64,000 nt of DNA from Porpolomopsis calyptriformis. Lineage: Eukaryota > Basidiomycota > Agaricomycetes > Agaricales > Hygrophoraceae. Of the stretch, positions 11,252 through 23,100 are shown piece by piece (positions within the stretch are counted from its first letter, which is position 1; each line of letters starts with the position of its first letter). Both the position numbers and the translations under genes were made by a program. The notes under the pieces were generated by a model. It was not told the DNA's origin, did not search any database, and saw only the letters and a list, made by a program, of their open reading frames with translations. The stretch lies in NCBI GenBank assembly GCA_951640195.1, contig OX621169.1:1054001-1118000 (forward strand), written 5' to 3'.

Positions 11252-12560
11252 TCAACCCATCAATTGAGAGACGTCCTCTGGCGGATACTTTGTTTGTGAA
11301 AATGTCAACAACCTGGAAAGAACTTAAAACAGGTTATGGGGGACAATGTAGATGGCCACTCACCTTTTCAAACTCTGAATATACTTTCGGCTGACCTCGT
11401 CGTTCAAGACATGTGCTACTTGATCCGACGAGATTTTTTCGCGTGCAGAACGCTCGTGGATACTGAATGCACAATGGCAATGAGTGGGGTGGGAAGCAGC
11501 AAGTATGGATGGAGTTGCTCACCCAACCATGGTGACTCCGATGGGCCAAGGCGCGGTACCAATAGAAAGCCGGAGGTAGGAATCATTCGCCTTTTGATAC
11601 TGTCGTTTCTGCATATGATGTACTATTTCAGCCATGCGTGCAAGGACGTCTGTTGCCAGAGACTAGAAAAAGGCGACGATCAGTTTATCAAAACAAAAAA
11701 AAGCAACCAAGTGCCGGCTTGGGCCAGAAGAAACACGAACTCTTGAGCGAAGGGCTTTAAAAAGCGGTTTTAGATATTCCGCTGATTGAACTTGGGTAGC
11801 AGCGGCGAGTTTGCCCTGGGTGGAACGCTTGATCGACTCTGTAAATTATGGTTGTAGTCATCTTTTCTCTTTTCCGGTGGTTGAAATGCTAACCTGGTCG
11901 TTCGTCCATGGCCTCTTCCCATTCTTTGAGAGTCCTCTTCAACGCGTAGTAAATAATAGGGTAAAGTTTGTCGGGGTCGGTCTTGATAAGATCCAAATCC
12001 AAGACACCAATGGAAGAGAACTCGGTCCCATCCTTCTTCTTCCCCTTGTTCTTGTTTTTCATCTCCCTCTCCACGTTCTCGACGTCCTCCAAAGCCTTTT
12101 TGAAATCGTTCTGGCCTGCGTGCCGATCATGCCCTTTCTCCTCGATGAGTTCAAGAGCGCGCAAGCGAAGACGGCGGTCCTTGTCTGATTCCGCAAACAG
12201 ACGGATAGGCTGTCCCTTGGCACGCAGACGGCGGATGGTCTCCTCGTTAGACATGTTAAAGGAGACCTCCGGAGCTGGGGATTGTTCGACCGGAGGGGCT
12301 GGACCGAGCGGGGGCGTAGCGGAGTGAGAAGACCGCTGTTCTCCGTTAGAGTGATATTAGGCTCTGTTTTGACAATGCGAGTGTAACGAGGAACACACTT
12401 TTTCTTGAGGTTGAGTACTTCGCTTCTCCTCGCGTTCCTTTGATGCCTGCTCTTCTTTTAGTCTGTCTAGATCCTTTCTCCTCATATACTTTCTTGGCCG
12501 GTCGGAATCATTCTCGATAGTCTTGCGCTTTACAGCAATTTCAGCTTTGAGTGCGTTCAT
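11252..12560 (-). CDS. PRP18: Pre-mRNA splicing factor 18 (Prp18)
   Basis: Second-step splicing factor associated with U5 and Slu7. The N-terminus [20 protein letters not shown] and the basic [16 protein letters not shown] match PRP18. After an intron (phase 0) follow a proline-rich linker and the SFM/PRP4-like motif [20 protein letters not shown]. The C-terminal Prp18 domain contains [64 protein letters not shown] and [21 protein letters not shown]. The last exon begins after a CCAG acceptor near 11311. The intervening exon between EEAMDERPG and the APWPIG row (about 11560-11890) is also interrupted by introns. The ATG is 31 bases from that of divergent FYV7. Confidence 0.93.
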
Positions 12561-12576
12561 GGTGAGAAGGGTGTGA

Positions 12577-12589
12577 CACGTGACGTGAC
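12577..12589. promoter_or_regulatory. CACGTGAC plus overlapping CGTGAC in the PRP18/FYV7 bidirectional promoter
   Basis: The 31 bases separating the two start codons contain CACGTGAC (12577-12584) directly followed by a second overlapping CGTGAC. This is a bHLH/Cbf1-type E-box core extended by AC. The same octamer occurs upstream of other genes in this window. The binding factor is inferred only. Confidence 0.6.
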
Positions 12590-12591
12590 GA

Positions 12592-13151
12592 ATGAAGACG
12601 GGAAAGAAACCACCCACATTTCGACATCTCCCAATCAACCGCGGTACGATGTTTCTATCACATATGGCATTCTCTCAGCATTGAATTTTGACCGTTCAGC
12701 CAGGCTACTGAAAAAGAAATGGGTGGAGACTCGAAAGATAAAAAGTGAATGGAAACGAGTGAAGCGGAGGGAAGGCTGGGTTGGGGAGAAGAGAAATCGT
12801 GCGGACAGTGTTGAGGTGGAAGAGGGTGATGCGGAGAATGATGAAGGGGACGGTTTCGGGTCGACTCCACGGATAGAATCGGACGAGACAGCACAACGGA
12901 AAACGACCACACATCCTTCAAGACATGACTCTGGAGTGGTGTCCGGCGGAAAGCCCGAGGACTCGGACTGTACTGGGACGAGTTTGCGTGAGCTCAGCAA
13001 GGAAGCTTACTCCCGATCCTCACTTCTACATCGGAGGAGATGGTCGGGTGCTCAGACTGGTGGGGCAAAGCAGAAAGGGGACGGAGGTCAACCCAACATG
13101 AAGTTGCGAATGAATGTTCTTTTGGAAAAAATAAAGCGCGATTTTACATAG
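12592..13151 (+). CDS. FYV7: rRNA-processing protein Fyv7-like (CCDC59/TAP26 family)
   Basis: Nucleolar small-subunit processing factor. Exon 1 (12592-12643) reads MKTGKKPPTFRHLPINR. A 35-base intron (12644-12678, GTACGA...TCTCAG) leads to exon 2 (12679-13151), giving 174 aa. Recognised features are the basic segment LLKKKWVETRKIKSEWKRVK and the C-terminal block GGQPNMKLRMNVLLEKIKRD, which matches the GQPxMxxxxxxLLxKIKxD signature of yeast Fyv7. The middle is acidic and low-complexity. The intron reading frame is also open, so an unspliced reading is possible, but only the spliced form starts with ATG. The stop is just 15 bases from that of convergent PPP4R2. Confidence 0.78.
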
Positions 13152-13166
13152 GAAGCCGTCCCTCTT

Positions 13167-14183
13167 TTATTTATTAGCACCCTCACTCTCTCCACTTTTT
13201 GCCCTAACAAATCTTTGTTCCAAACTTGCGAGTAGAGGTCGGGATGGTACCTTCGTCACGGATGATATCGCCGTCGGACGATCACTCAAATGGCCTGGGC
13301 TGGGGTCGTCCAGTTCGTCGACCAGTCCGAGCGCCTTCGGTTCGTCGTGCGCGATACTTGTGACCCGAGAGCCGAGGAGGAGCGGCGAAGGTGGGGGACT
13401 GAGTGACTTGGACCGCCGGGCATCCAGGTGTAGAAAGGGAATGGGGGAGAAAAGGGGTGTGCTCGGTGTGTGGGGCGCGTAGTTGACGGTAGAGTAGGTT
13501 GTGACAAACGGGTCTTTGGCCGCCTCGCTCAGAGGTGGGAATGCGTCCATGGTGGAGGTGACGAGAAGCGTTTTCTCCACTGCTCGCAGATATTTTCCGA
13601 CTGAGTGGTAATGCTGGTTTGGACGGATGCACAACTCGCAGAGGCGCTGTATCGTGAAGGGTGGGTGCCTAAAGAGACGTCAACGGGCGAGTTTGATGGC
13701 GATCGGGCGGAGGCGCACTCTTCAAACTCGTTCAATTCCGCATAGACAGCGTTTTTCATGTGGTCTGCCTGGGTGTCATTCATGAAGCTTATTGGAGCCT
13801 CGTTCACGTTTGATTCATCCCTCATTCTGGGGGGAAACGGGGGCAGTTTGAGGCCGCCATGTGCAAGAGGTTGAGGGGAGAATGACGGAGGGGGGCTTGG
13901 CTTCGCGGACATGAAGAGAGAAACGTTCTGGAAAAGCGCAGTGAGTTGAGCAAGGGAGGAGGAGAGTATCCGATGGACCTCGTTAAGCTTGTACTTGATG
14001 ATATCTCTCAGCTTGGACCATTCTACTCTAGAAATGAGGGTGAAGGTTGAGAACGCGAAACGGTCGAAGGACGCACTCTACGATATCCTCCGATGCGATT
14101 CTTTGGAGAATATTCTCGTAGCCTGGGGGTGGGATGGTCAATGAGTAGCGGTCGAGCAGACGGGTTGCATACTGGGATTCCAT
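13167..14183 (-). CDS. PSY4: Protein phosphatase 4 core regulatory subunit R2 (PPP4R2/Psy4)
   Basis: Regulatory subunit directing the PP2A-like phosphatase PP4 in DNA-damage recovery. It begins MESQYATRLLDRYSLTIPPP. After an intron of about 50 bases comes VEWSKLRDIIKYKLNEVHRI, then a proline-rich stretch, then AVYAELNEFEE. A 49-base intron then restores the frame into HPPFTIQRLCELCIRPNQHY and GKYLRAVEKTLLVTST. This is the PPP4R2 signature (family pattern PFTIQRLCELL...YxxxxKFLRxVEKNxxV). The C-terminal 100 residues are Ser/Pro-rich, ending ESEGANK. It lies 45 bases downstream of the 4-TM gene on the same strand. Confidence 0.9.
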
Positions 14184-14228
14184 TCGAATTCAGTCATGAA
14201 AGACGATTACAAACGAGTAATTATGTAT

Positions 14229-15093
14229 TTATCTCAGCCAATCCAGCAGACTTTGACTCCAACTCTCGCTGGCACGTCGGTCGCCATTCAAGTGAATGGT
14301 GAGCCGTTTCAGCATCGCCTTGCCATCTTCTTCGTTCATACTATCCATGGCTTGTGTTCGTGAACGTCGGTGTACCATTAGGGTGAGGGCAAATGAATAA
14401 AGCAATACTGTAAAGAAACTTGGTAAATCGTTGGTTGGGGTTAATCGAAGGTTCTCACGGAGAACGGGGATCAACCAGGAGCCAATTAAAATGTACAGAC
14501 TGATTATCTGGCATGTATCGCCTGCGAGCGTGCGTTAGAATGTGTAGATACGAAGAAGAGAAGCCGACCTTGGCCCGGGCATCCAAACCTGGGATACGCG
14601 GACGAATAGACGATAGCTGAGGCTGGGGCGAAAGCGAGGTGAACGGAGGGAAGGTGAGAGTAAGATGGCGAATTACCTATGTGTGCAAGGAGCAGAAGAC
14701 CGAAGCGGGCGGCATCGAGCCACGGTCGGAATTCTCTCAAAATTCTAGGGAAGGAAATGATTGAGTGAGGGAGTGGCATTGACGGGCCACGTACAGGATG
14801 GGGAGCATGAGGACGGTGATCGTGTTGACAACAAGGATGACGGCAATTAATGAGCCTGCGGTGGTGTGGCACGGTCAGGTTTAGGGTGCAAGGACGAGTT
14901 GTAGACTGACGTTCGGTTCGGTCAGTTACGTCCCAGCGGAAGAATATTTGAAAAGAAAGCAAGATAGTCCAGATGAGAGCAAGTATACAAATACAGACTG
15001 TTGTTGAAGGGTGAGTAAGAGGGAGGAATGGACGAGTTTGAACTGACGAAATACGGCCGCTCGCAGCCTTAAAAATACAGGCGAGAATGTCAT
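14229..15093 (-). CDS. Four-transmembrane MARVEL-like membrane protein, uncharacterised
   Basis: Splicing by hand gives four hydrophobic segments: FLCICILALIWTILLSFQIF; SLIAVILVVNTITVLMLPIL; FGLLLLAHIASAIVYSSA; and, after the last intron (GTGAGA...TTACAG), IGSWLIPVLLLLYSFALTLM. Short loops link them, and a hydrophilic C-terminal tail ends SQSLLDWLR. A Gly/Cys loop (FGCPGQGDTC) lies between TM3 and TM4. The topology resembles fungal MARVEL-domain proteins, but no diagnostic motif was seen. Donors are GTCAGT, GTCAGT-like, GTACGT, GTAATT, GTCGGC and GTGAGA, each giving frame continuity. The ATG is 47 bases from that of divergent STR2. Confidence 0.7.
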
Positions 15094-15140
15094 GATGAAG
15101 AGAAGAACAAGAAGAATTAGTGTGGCTGTGTTCGAGGACG

Positions 15141-16881
15141 ATGTTGGGTCAATCGATCCCGTTTGAAAACCCTCATGCGCTTTCAGTTTCTCTTCCAGCT
15201 TGGGATGACATCGTACGCTGGGCGTCTGGTGATGCTCTGGTCATCAGCCAGATGTCAACTGGTTATCCACGGTTCTTCATCCATAGAAAGATTCAAGAGG
15301 TATTTCATCATAAAATTGTATTTCATCAGCTGACGCCGCTCCAGTTAGCAGCCATCATCATTGCAAAATACAAATCGCTCTGTCTTCTCTTTCCTACAGA
15401 CAGAGCTGCAAACGAGTGCACATCCTACCTCTCTCGTCACTCTCGCTCTCAATTTCACACAACACTCATCCCCGTCCACCCTCTTCAACTCCATGTCGTC
15501 TTTGTCCCTCAAGAATATTGGAAACTCGCAAAGTCTTTCTGGCAACATGCAGGCATGGGCATATCCAGTCGTTACGCCGAAGCCTGTCTTTCTCTCATGC
15601 AACATTCGCAACTCGACCCATTCGTCACTCTTGACCAACCCGCATCAATCGCAAAGATGCAATTGAGGAATCGCATCGCAACCCTGGCCTCTTATGGAGA
15701 TACTTCCCCTCCCGATCATCCGAACCACCCCCGCTTACCTGCCGAGCATGACGTGTTCCTTTTCCCGACAGGAATGTCTGCCATCTGGCATGCACACAGG
15801 ATGACTCTCTCCTGGCGCCCGGGACTGCGGCCGGTCTGTTTTGGGTGAGTGCACCCATCGCATGCAAACTTTCGTTCGTAACCCCACTTCCAGTTTCCCT
15901 TACATTGATACATACCAGGTACTGCAAAAATGGGGTCCCGGATGTCATTTCTTTGGACACCACCCCGACTCCAATCTCGCTGCTCTCGAAGCTTTCCTCG
16001 CTTCTAATGACGCTCAACAATCACCCCCAGTGTCCGCAGTGTTCTGCGAATGTCCCTCTAACCCACTCTTGCATTCCACCAACATCGTCCGCTTGCGTCA
16101 ATTAGCTGATCAATATAATTTTGCCATCATCGTGGACGACACCATCGGGACCTTTGTCAATACTGCGTTACTCGACTTCGTCGACGTCATCACCACTAGT
16201 TTGAGTAAGCTGTTTTCTGGTCAGGCAGATGTAATGGGTGGCAGGCAAGTTCCTTTAGTGTAATGTGATGTGTCCTCCTCACTCCCATACAGCCTGGTTC
16301 TAAACCCAAACTCTCCTTATTATGAGGTGTTTCGGAGCCACATCCAGTCCGTCTACGTGGATGACTACTTCCCGCCGGATGCTATCAAGATGGAGTTCAA
16401 CTCTAGAGATTTTGCATCCCGCGTTCGCGTTATCAACGTAAACGCTCACATCCTCTGCACCTTCTTGCGCTCCCGCTCCCGCTCCCAGAACGACACCGCC
16501 CCCGACCGTTCGCTATTCGTGATCAAAGACGTCTTTTACCCAGAGTTCACCACCCGATCCAATTACGACATGTCCCGCCGCAAGGGAATGGGCGACAACT
16601 TTGGGCCGCTCTTCTCCCTCACCTTTGTTTCACAAACTGCCTCAGAGGCGTTTTACAACTCGTTGCCTTGTGCGAAGGGCCCATCCCTTGGCACCAATTT
16701 CACACTCGTTTGCCCTTATACGATTCTTGCGCATTACAATGAGCTCGAATGGGTGGCCCAATTTGGGGTGGAGGAGGGGATCGTCCGTGTCAGTGTCGGA
16801 ATGGAGGGAATTGAGACCTTGATGGGCTGGTTTCGACATTCGTTGGATGTTGCCGAGGCCTCGGTTAATGGCTTTGCTTAG
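15141..16881 (+). CDS. STR2: Cystathionine gamma-synthase (Cys/Met-metabolism PLP enzyme)
   Basis: PLP enzyme that condenses an activated homoserine with cysteine to cystathionine in trans-sulfuration. Exons 15141-15844, 15894-16244 and 16293-16881 give 547 aa, the length of fungal STR2-type proteins with a long N-terminal extension. Visible parts: HDVFLFPTGMSAIWHAHRM (cofactor phosphate-binding region), VFCECPSNPLL, IIVDDTIGTFVN (PLP-ring Asp) and TTSLSKLFSGQADVMGG, where the Lys of SLSKLFSG is the expected Schiff-base residue. The third exon ends EASVNGFA. Intron 16245-16292 is GC-AG (GGCAG followed by GCAAGT). The upstream GTG reading was rejected in favour of ATG 15141. Confidence 0.92.
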
Positions 16882-17048
16882 AGGGAAAAATGATACCCGG
16901 GATACCCTTTATCTCAGTTAGAACCGATAGATGGCATTTAGATACTGTAGATAGCTTCCAGTCACGGACTCATCATTTTTAGAGTGCATTCTTGTTATTT
17001 AGAAGTGAATAAATCTTCGCAAACGTAGTCCATTGCTAAGGTACACTC

Positions 17049-18469
17049 TCAAAAATAGATTCGTAAGGCCGTTGAGAGCTGTGATTCTGTCGGGCAGTAG
17101 GGACATTTGACACGTCTAGATATGAGATAAGCTGAGCGTTCCATGCGACAAATTATTTAACACACCCTCCAGGTTTGCTCAGCTTGTGCAAGCTATCTTT
17201 CGTAATAACATGACCACAACTCATCATCATGGGCGGGTTCTGCTCTGTGGATTGCTCTTTCGAGACGGGGCAAGCGAATATGGAGTGATACCGATTCTCC
17301 GGTGGGAGTGGTATCTCAATCTACGTGAATGGATTATGAAGGGCAGGGGAAATGAAAAGCGGAAAGCACTTACAGGTAGCTCGTCGGTCTGGCTCCATTC
17401 ACTCTTTCGCTCCCTCATCACTTTTCTGCCTTTTTCTATCCGCGCGAGCGCACCACCGCCCCCGATGTCTCCGACGATTCTCAACGGGACCTGTCGGCTC
17501 ATTCCCAAATTTGTGCAGTATTCTTTCGCAAACAGCGGCTCGAGCTCGAGATGCAGCGAAGGTGAAGCCAAATCGGGGTAAGGCGACATTCGCAATCGGG
17601 GCAAAGGCAGGTACATCACGCAGGCTAGGAGACGTTTGAATTCGGCAGTGTGTTCCGACCAAAAGGGCCGTAGGTGGGCGTTTGCGTATGACAGTGCTTC
17701 AAAAGTATGGGTTGAACGGGAGGATAGGAGGAGGCGGATATATTGAGAGCGGTGGAGGTAGAATTCGAGAGGTGATGAGTGAGATTGGAGAAAGGGTCGG
17801 TTCTTCTGTGCCCATCTAACAGGTATTCTAGTCAAGACCTATGTACGAGACATGATGTGTACGCACTCAAGAGCAGGGCCGACATCCTCGTTTCGGAGTG
17901 CGGTAAGTATGCGATGGAGCTCAAAAAATTGTGCACGCAGTTCTGGGTCTATCTGTACATTCGATTCCTACAATGAAGTATATAAGCGCTGCAAAGGGAG
18001 GGAGGGTGCGGGCCTAACTTTGAGGAAGACTTCAGCCGTGGAGAAACGACCGGTGCGAAGAAAATGCAAAGCAATGGTACGCTCTAGCGCTTCAGTTGAT
18101 TTTTTGGACGAAAAAATGGGTGAGAATGTCGGTAAAGGGGTCGCGAATTTCTTGGGCGATGGAGTGTCAAGACCGGTCAATGTCTAACAGTGAGTCGCAT
18201 ACCTTGTCCAAAGCCTTTCCCAAGCGAGACAATGTATTATATATTTCTTTCTGCTTGTCGTCTATTTCCTTCTTTCTCGCCTCGACGGTTTGTGCGAGTT
18301 GGAGAGCAATATCCTCGGAAATACCCTCGGCCTCGATACGGTCCTTCGCCTGGCGGAGGGACTGAAGTAGGGAGTCCAGAGAATCGATGACAGGGGTGGA
18401 TTTCCCATTACCTGATGGCTTTGTGGTTAACTTTTCGAGTTTGGCGAGTTCTTTCAATGGGCCTTCCAT
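17049..18469 (-). CDS. GID2: GID/CTLH E3 ubiquitin ligase RING subunit Gid2 (Rmd5/RMND5)
   Basis: Catalytic RING subunit of the GID/CTLH complex, which degrades gluconeogenic enzymes in yeast. It begins [14 protein letters not shown] with a coiled-coil N-terminus. LisH/CTLH helices follow: [59 protein letters not shown]-type repeats include [20 protein letters not shown] and [20 protein letters not shown]. The C-terminal degenerate RING reads [35 protein letters not shown] and [12 protein letters not shown], then LRIYF-stop. Introns keep frame at ALDK/KFATPL, VFLK/ESNVQ, ALE/WAQKNR, before IEIPLP, and in the KPGG/RVKC junction. It is head-to-head with NSA1. Confidence 0.93.
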
Positions 18470-18503
18470 GCGGTAACCGCGTAACGCTGCCACTCTATGA
18501 GCA

Positions 18504-18511
18504 CACGTGAC
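18504..18511 (+). promoter_or_regulatory. CACGTGAC in the GID2/NSA1 bidirectional promoter
   Basis: The octamer sits between the GID2 ATG (18469) and the ATG at 18518 of NSA1. An alternative NSA1 ATG at 18497 would place the motif inside codons. This is one argument for the downstream start. Confidence 0.55.
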
Positions 18512-18517
18512 CAAGCC

Positions 18518-20005
18518 ATGCCTCGCTTTTTTACTGGCGATGAAGCGGGCTCGATCAAGTCTCTGCGGTACGATTCAACAGCAGAAACTAAAACCGAGTT
18601 GAAGGTCATTCATGCCGGTTCAAATACAAATCCAGTCCAAGTTCTGGCTGTCTCTAATAATCATGGCGCGACGAAGGTCAGTTTTACTTCCTTGGATGTT
18701 GTACGACGGCTATCTTTCAAGGGAAGGTGGCTGCAGCTCATGCGGACGGTAGCGCATACTGTCTCGCTGTCACAGATGATCAACCAGATCTAATACATGA
18801 ATGGACGGAATCTCGCTTGAGACCTGGGCAACGCTATGTAGGGGTTGGCATATCCGACAGGTAACTCACGTCGTATTGTAGTCAAAAATATTTTGACTTT
18901 CTCTAGGGGAATTTTCTCCTGCACATCCAATGGTGCGCTAAGGATGACAGCGTTTGAAAAGGATGTCGAGGTTCCACCTCTGACCGCTTTTCTTCCCACT
19001 CGCTTATGCAACTGGCGACTGTCGTCGGAAAACTCCACATTTGCCTACGGGGGTGACGAAGTGGATCTGTCTGTCTGGAACACTGAACAGGCCTTTTCGC
19101 CTCGTTCGGAAGATTCAGTCGTCATCTCCAACAAAAAGAGAAAGAGACACGACGAGCTCTTTTCGGGAGAAATCTGGCGCGCAAAAAATGTAAGGGATAG
19201 AATAGCCGACTTTACTCTTCACGCGATTTATTCTCGTGTAGGTACCCAACGACATGCTCGGTTTGCGTCAACCTATCCATATCACCTCATTAACCTATCT
19301 TTCACCCTCGCCATCGGCCAGCCAACACCATCTTCTCACCGGTACCCTACTGGGTGACATACGCCGTTATGACACTCGCGCCGCTCGTCGGCCTGTCGCC
19401 AACTGGCAAGGAGTTTGCAAAGCTGGCGGGGTGAAGGTGCTTGAAAAGGGTCTGAACGAACAGTAGGCATTTCCGTCACTTGTCTCATTAAAACCTTCTA
19501 ATCGCCGTGTTTTGTAGCGAAGTGTTTGTGGCAGATTATGGGTGCCATCTTTTGTCGGTAGACCTACGAAATGGCAAGTTGGTTTACGGGTACAAAGGTG
19601 CGTCAAGTAGTCGCCCCGTGTTTGAGATTTTTTTTTTGAGATCTGATTTTTCTATGCAAAGGTTTATCTGGTACCGTGACCTCTATTGCCCCCTCGCCGT
19701 CCACATTAGCTTCCACGGCGCTCGATCGATACTTCCGCATCCATAGCACCTTCCCTCCCCCCACTCAAGGCCGGTCACTAGAGAAGAAAGGCGAAGTTCT
19801 TGAAAAAGTTTACACAAAGGTCATCCCGACAGTCGTTGTGTGGGATCAGCACTTGAAAATGAATCACGTTAAGGATGATGGCCAAGATGATGATATCTGG
19901 GATACAATGGAGCATGTCGAGGACGACTGCGACGGCATAAGCGATAGAAAGAAGCGGCGGACTGGCCGTGATGGCTCCGTACGTACGCAGGGGGAGCGCG
20001 AGTAG
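18518..20005 (+). CDS. NSA1: Ribosome biogenesis WD-repeat protein Nsa1 (WDR74)
   Basis: WD40 beta-propeller of early pre-60S particles, the partner of Rix7/NVL in yeast and human. The reading MPRFFTGDEAGSIKSLRYD is typical of the Nsa1/WDR74 start. Later exons give AAAHADGSAYCLAVTDDQPD, IFSCTSNGALRMTAFEKDVE, LCNWRLSSENSTFAYGGDEV, LSVWNTEQAF, IWRAKNVPNDMLGLRQPIHI (hallmark), LLTGTLLGDIRRYDTRAARR, FVADYGCHLLSVDLRNGKLV and GTVTSIAPSPSTLASTALDR. The tail is acidic then basic (DRKKRRTGRDGS), as in family members with a nuclear signal. An in-frame ATG at 18497 would add seven residues. Confidence 0.93.
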
Positions 20006-20051
20006 GAGGTGGTTTTTTATATGGCCATAAAATCGGAATTTTATCCCAAAT

Positions 20052-20059
20052 CACGTGAC
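20052..20059 (+). promoter_or_regulatory. CACGTGAC upstream of SFI1
   Basis: The octamer lies 92 bases upstream of the SFI1 ATG in the 145-base gap after NSA1. A 7-bp stem with a 4-base loop (20027-20044, ATAAAAT/ATTTTAT) precedes it in the NSA1 3' region. Confidence 0.55.
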
Positions 20060-20150
20060 CGAACCCTTTTTTAGACGTTTCAGCTTGCAGCTCGCCAGCC
20101 TCGAAAGCATGTTATGCAACTGCGCGTTTATTCTTTAAATCTTTCTCCAT

Positions 20151-23100
20151 ATGTTTGGTTTTCATCCAACTCGCACATCTCCACCACCTAAACGAGTAAA
20201 ACCCGCTGCCTACGCCGTTCGGAATGCTCTTGAAGACATCTCGCGCTCGTCTACTATCTCCGTGCCCGAACTTACAAACCTAACTCGTGAGGACGTTACT
20301 ATACTCGATGCCATCATCGAACGTGCTGCACCATCAGCAACAACATTTTTGAGCGTGTTTAAAGCCTACAACGATGTACTACAAGAGCATGGCTTGGATC
20401 CTCACGAAGTCGTGTACTATCAGAAATTGCTCAAGTTGGGGACATTGAAAGGGAAAAATTGGGGGGAGAAATGGAACATGGTCAAGCTTCAGTGCGGCTA
20501 TGCCAGCAGCCCCCATTACCCCGACCGTTGGAAAAAGAAACTCGAGGCACCAAAGAAAATGGTCCCCTCATCCTCGACCCAAGGCTCCTCGACACATAAT
20601 TATCATCCAACCCCCGCCCTTCGCGAGAACGACTCATTTACTCTTCACTCCCACCAGGACGACACTGACTTCTGCCAATCGGACGTCGTTGATGATACCG
20701 AACCCCAAGCCACACAGCCATACCGTAATCAATGGCCCTTCTCGCACCGACGTCGATCAGCAACCAGCGCGACCGCCTCCTCTCGCCTTGATTCCGGACC
20801 ACCAGCTCATCGTACTCGCCCCGTGTCGCCGATTTTACAGCAGAATCCGACTACTTTTGACTCAAATCTTTCGGAAGATGATGCTGAAGCTTCGTCTACC
20901 ATACCGCCATCATATAGAGCCGCCACACATGATCCGCCACACCGACCGACATCGTTCCCGTTTTCTCGCAAACGGTCCAAAACAGACCACCCACTACCGT
21001 TGTCAGACCTTACCCCATCCGCTGCCCACCAAGCTGTCGCCCAAGCCAGGAAACGAAGGAAAAGTGTCATCAATGAGGACGAAGCATGGAATAAAATTCA
21101 AATGCTTCGGGATGAGCAAGAAGCTGATAAATTCCGAGAGAGGGTGCTTGTCGAGCGTTGTTGGGACCTTTGGCGGCAAGGTGTTCATTGGATTCACGTG
21201 AGCACAATGTACATTACTGATCTCTCTAATAATACTGATCCATTTCTAGACGACGAATGAGCAAGTTGGACGTGCGCGAGATATCCATCTTACCCGATTA
21301 GCCATTCAACACTGGCGAGAAACTACCGCATCGCGTAGAGTCGTCTATCAGCGAGTGGCTGCCCTTGCAGATACTCGCTGTTTGAAAGCATATCTTTCAC
21401 GGTGGAAGCATAGGCTGGGGGTAAAGAAGCAGATGGAGTGGAGGGATGCCATGCGAGGAAAAATGAAAATCCTCCGAGAAACGAGACAGGTCCAGTTGAA
21501 GAAGGATGCTTGGGCAAAATGGCGTCAATTGTACCAATCCCATCTCTCCGGTCAACATTATACCGGGCGCCTGGTTTTCCGCTATTTTCAACGTTGGAAG
21601 GAGAGGTTATATGAGGTGGATCACATGGAAGCTGCTGCAGATGCATTTTTGCATGCCACCGCTCGTGGGAAGGCTGAGAAATGTTGGAATGATTGGCAAA
21701 GGACAATGGAACTACGGGTTATCGAACGGACGATTTCTGAGCGTGTTGACTTGCGAGTGATGGGGAATGTTTTGAAGGTGTGGAGGAAACGCAAGTGAGC
21801 CAGCTAGTCATCCCGCTACGCTCTACACTACTAATGCAAGCATCAGTTACGATAATCACGCTGCAGGGGCATACTACGAGTTCCTCTTGAAAAAACATAC
21901 GATGAGGTCCTGGAAGACCGCTAGAGATCGGATACGAGTAAGCTAGGCGAATTACCCTCCTCTCAAGATCTATTGAAACCTTCGCTCCAGAACATGGAAA
22001 GGCGAGCCGATAAGCATATCGCGCGGCAAGATGACGTGCTGGTCCGAGCTGTCGCAAGGGTCTGGAGAGCCCGCGAACGTGGACAGTTGCTGGAAAGAGT
22101 CAAAACCGTTCGGTTGGTTAAAGATGCCTGGGCAACTTGGGTGGGACGTATGCAGCTCCAGGCACGACAAGAAGGTTCGTTGATCAAGTCATTTTCCCGA
22201 CAAGAGTAGATTGAAAAAATTGTCACTCTAGACGTTGCGCTTGCTTTCTCGCTACGTTCAAATACCCAATTTCTCTCTACCGCATTGGGAACCTGGCGTC
22301 AAGTCCTCGCGACGCATCGTAATGCATACTCATTTGCTGTTCGGTATTACTCCGCACAGCTTCAGTTTAAGCAACTGCTAGTTTGGCGCATCCAGCTCAG
22401 GGCGAAGCTGAAGATGGTCAAACAAGCTAGAAATATAGAGAAATTCTCCGTTGTTAAGAATGCTTGGCGCGTGTGGACGAGAAAAGTCGACGAGAAGAAG
22501 CGAGAGAAGAAGTTGAGAGAATCCCAGAGGCAGAAGCTTCGGAAGTTGTTTGAAGGTAAACTAATCGCGACATCTATCTGACCAAGACGTGCTGACGCTG
22601 AGTTTACCTTAGCTTGGTTTCAGCGAACCCAGCAAGCAGTTCAATGCAAACAAGCTGAGCAAATTGTTCGGCGAAGATTGACAAGGGTTCGGAATTCCAA
22701 TGTCTTCCTCTCGTTCCTTATTTATGTCATTCATTAGGGCATCTTGAAATCAAGTTTAAACCGGTGGACGAATCGAGTGATCGAGCTAAAACTTCGTGAA
22801 CTAGAAGTTGCGCAAACAAACGAGATTCTCACATTGTCGTACGTGTTCTCTCTGCAAGTTGGTATCTGCTCCTCTAATCAGGCACACCAAGATTGGCATT
22901 TAAAAAATGGAAAGCTGTCTGTATCCGCCACGTTGAAGAGCTCAGCCTCATGGAAAGCTACCAATATGTGAAACGAGAAGGCATGTTCACTCGTCCTTCC
23001 TTCTTTTATCCCTTCCCTTGACCCTCCGCCCACAGAAAGCATCCGTCGGATGTTCCACCATTGGCTTGCTGCGTCTCGCGTTTCCCGCCATAGACGCATA

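Noticed and set aside
12635..13000. 121-codon minus-strand ORF opposite FYV7
   Set aside because: Its composition is the mirror of the FYV7 charged region, with no family resemblance; it is a shadow reading.
18497..18517. Upstream in-frame ATG for NSA1
   Set aside because: It places the CACGTGAC promoter motif inside codons and adds residues with no family similarity; ATG 18518 is preferred, though not excluded.
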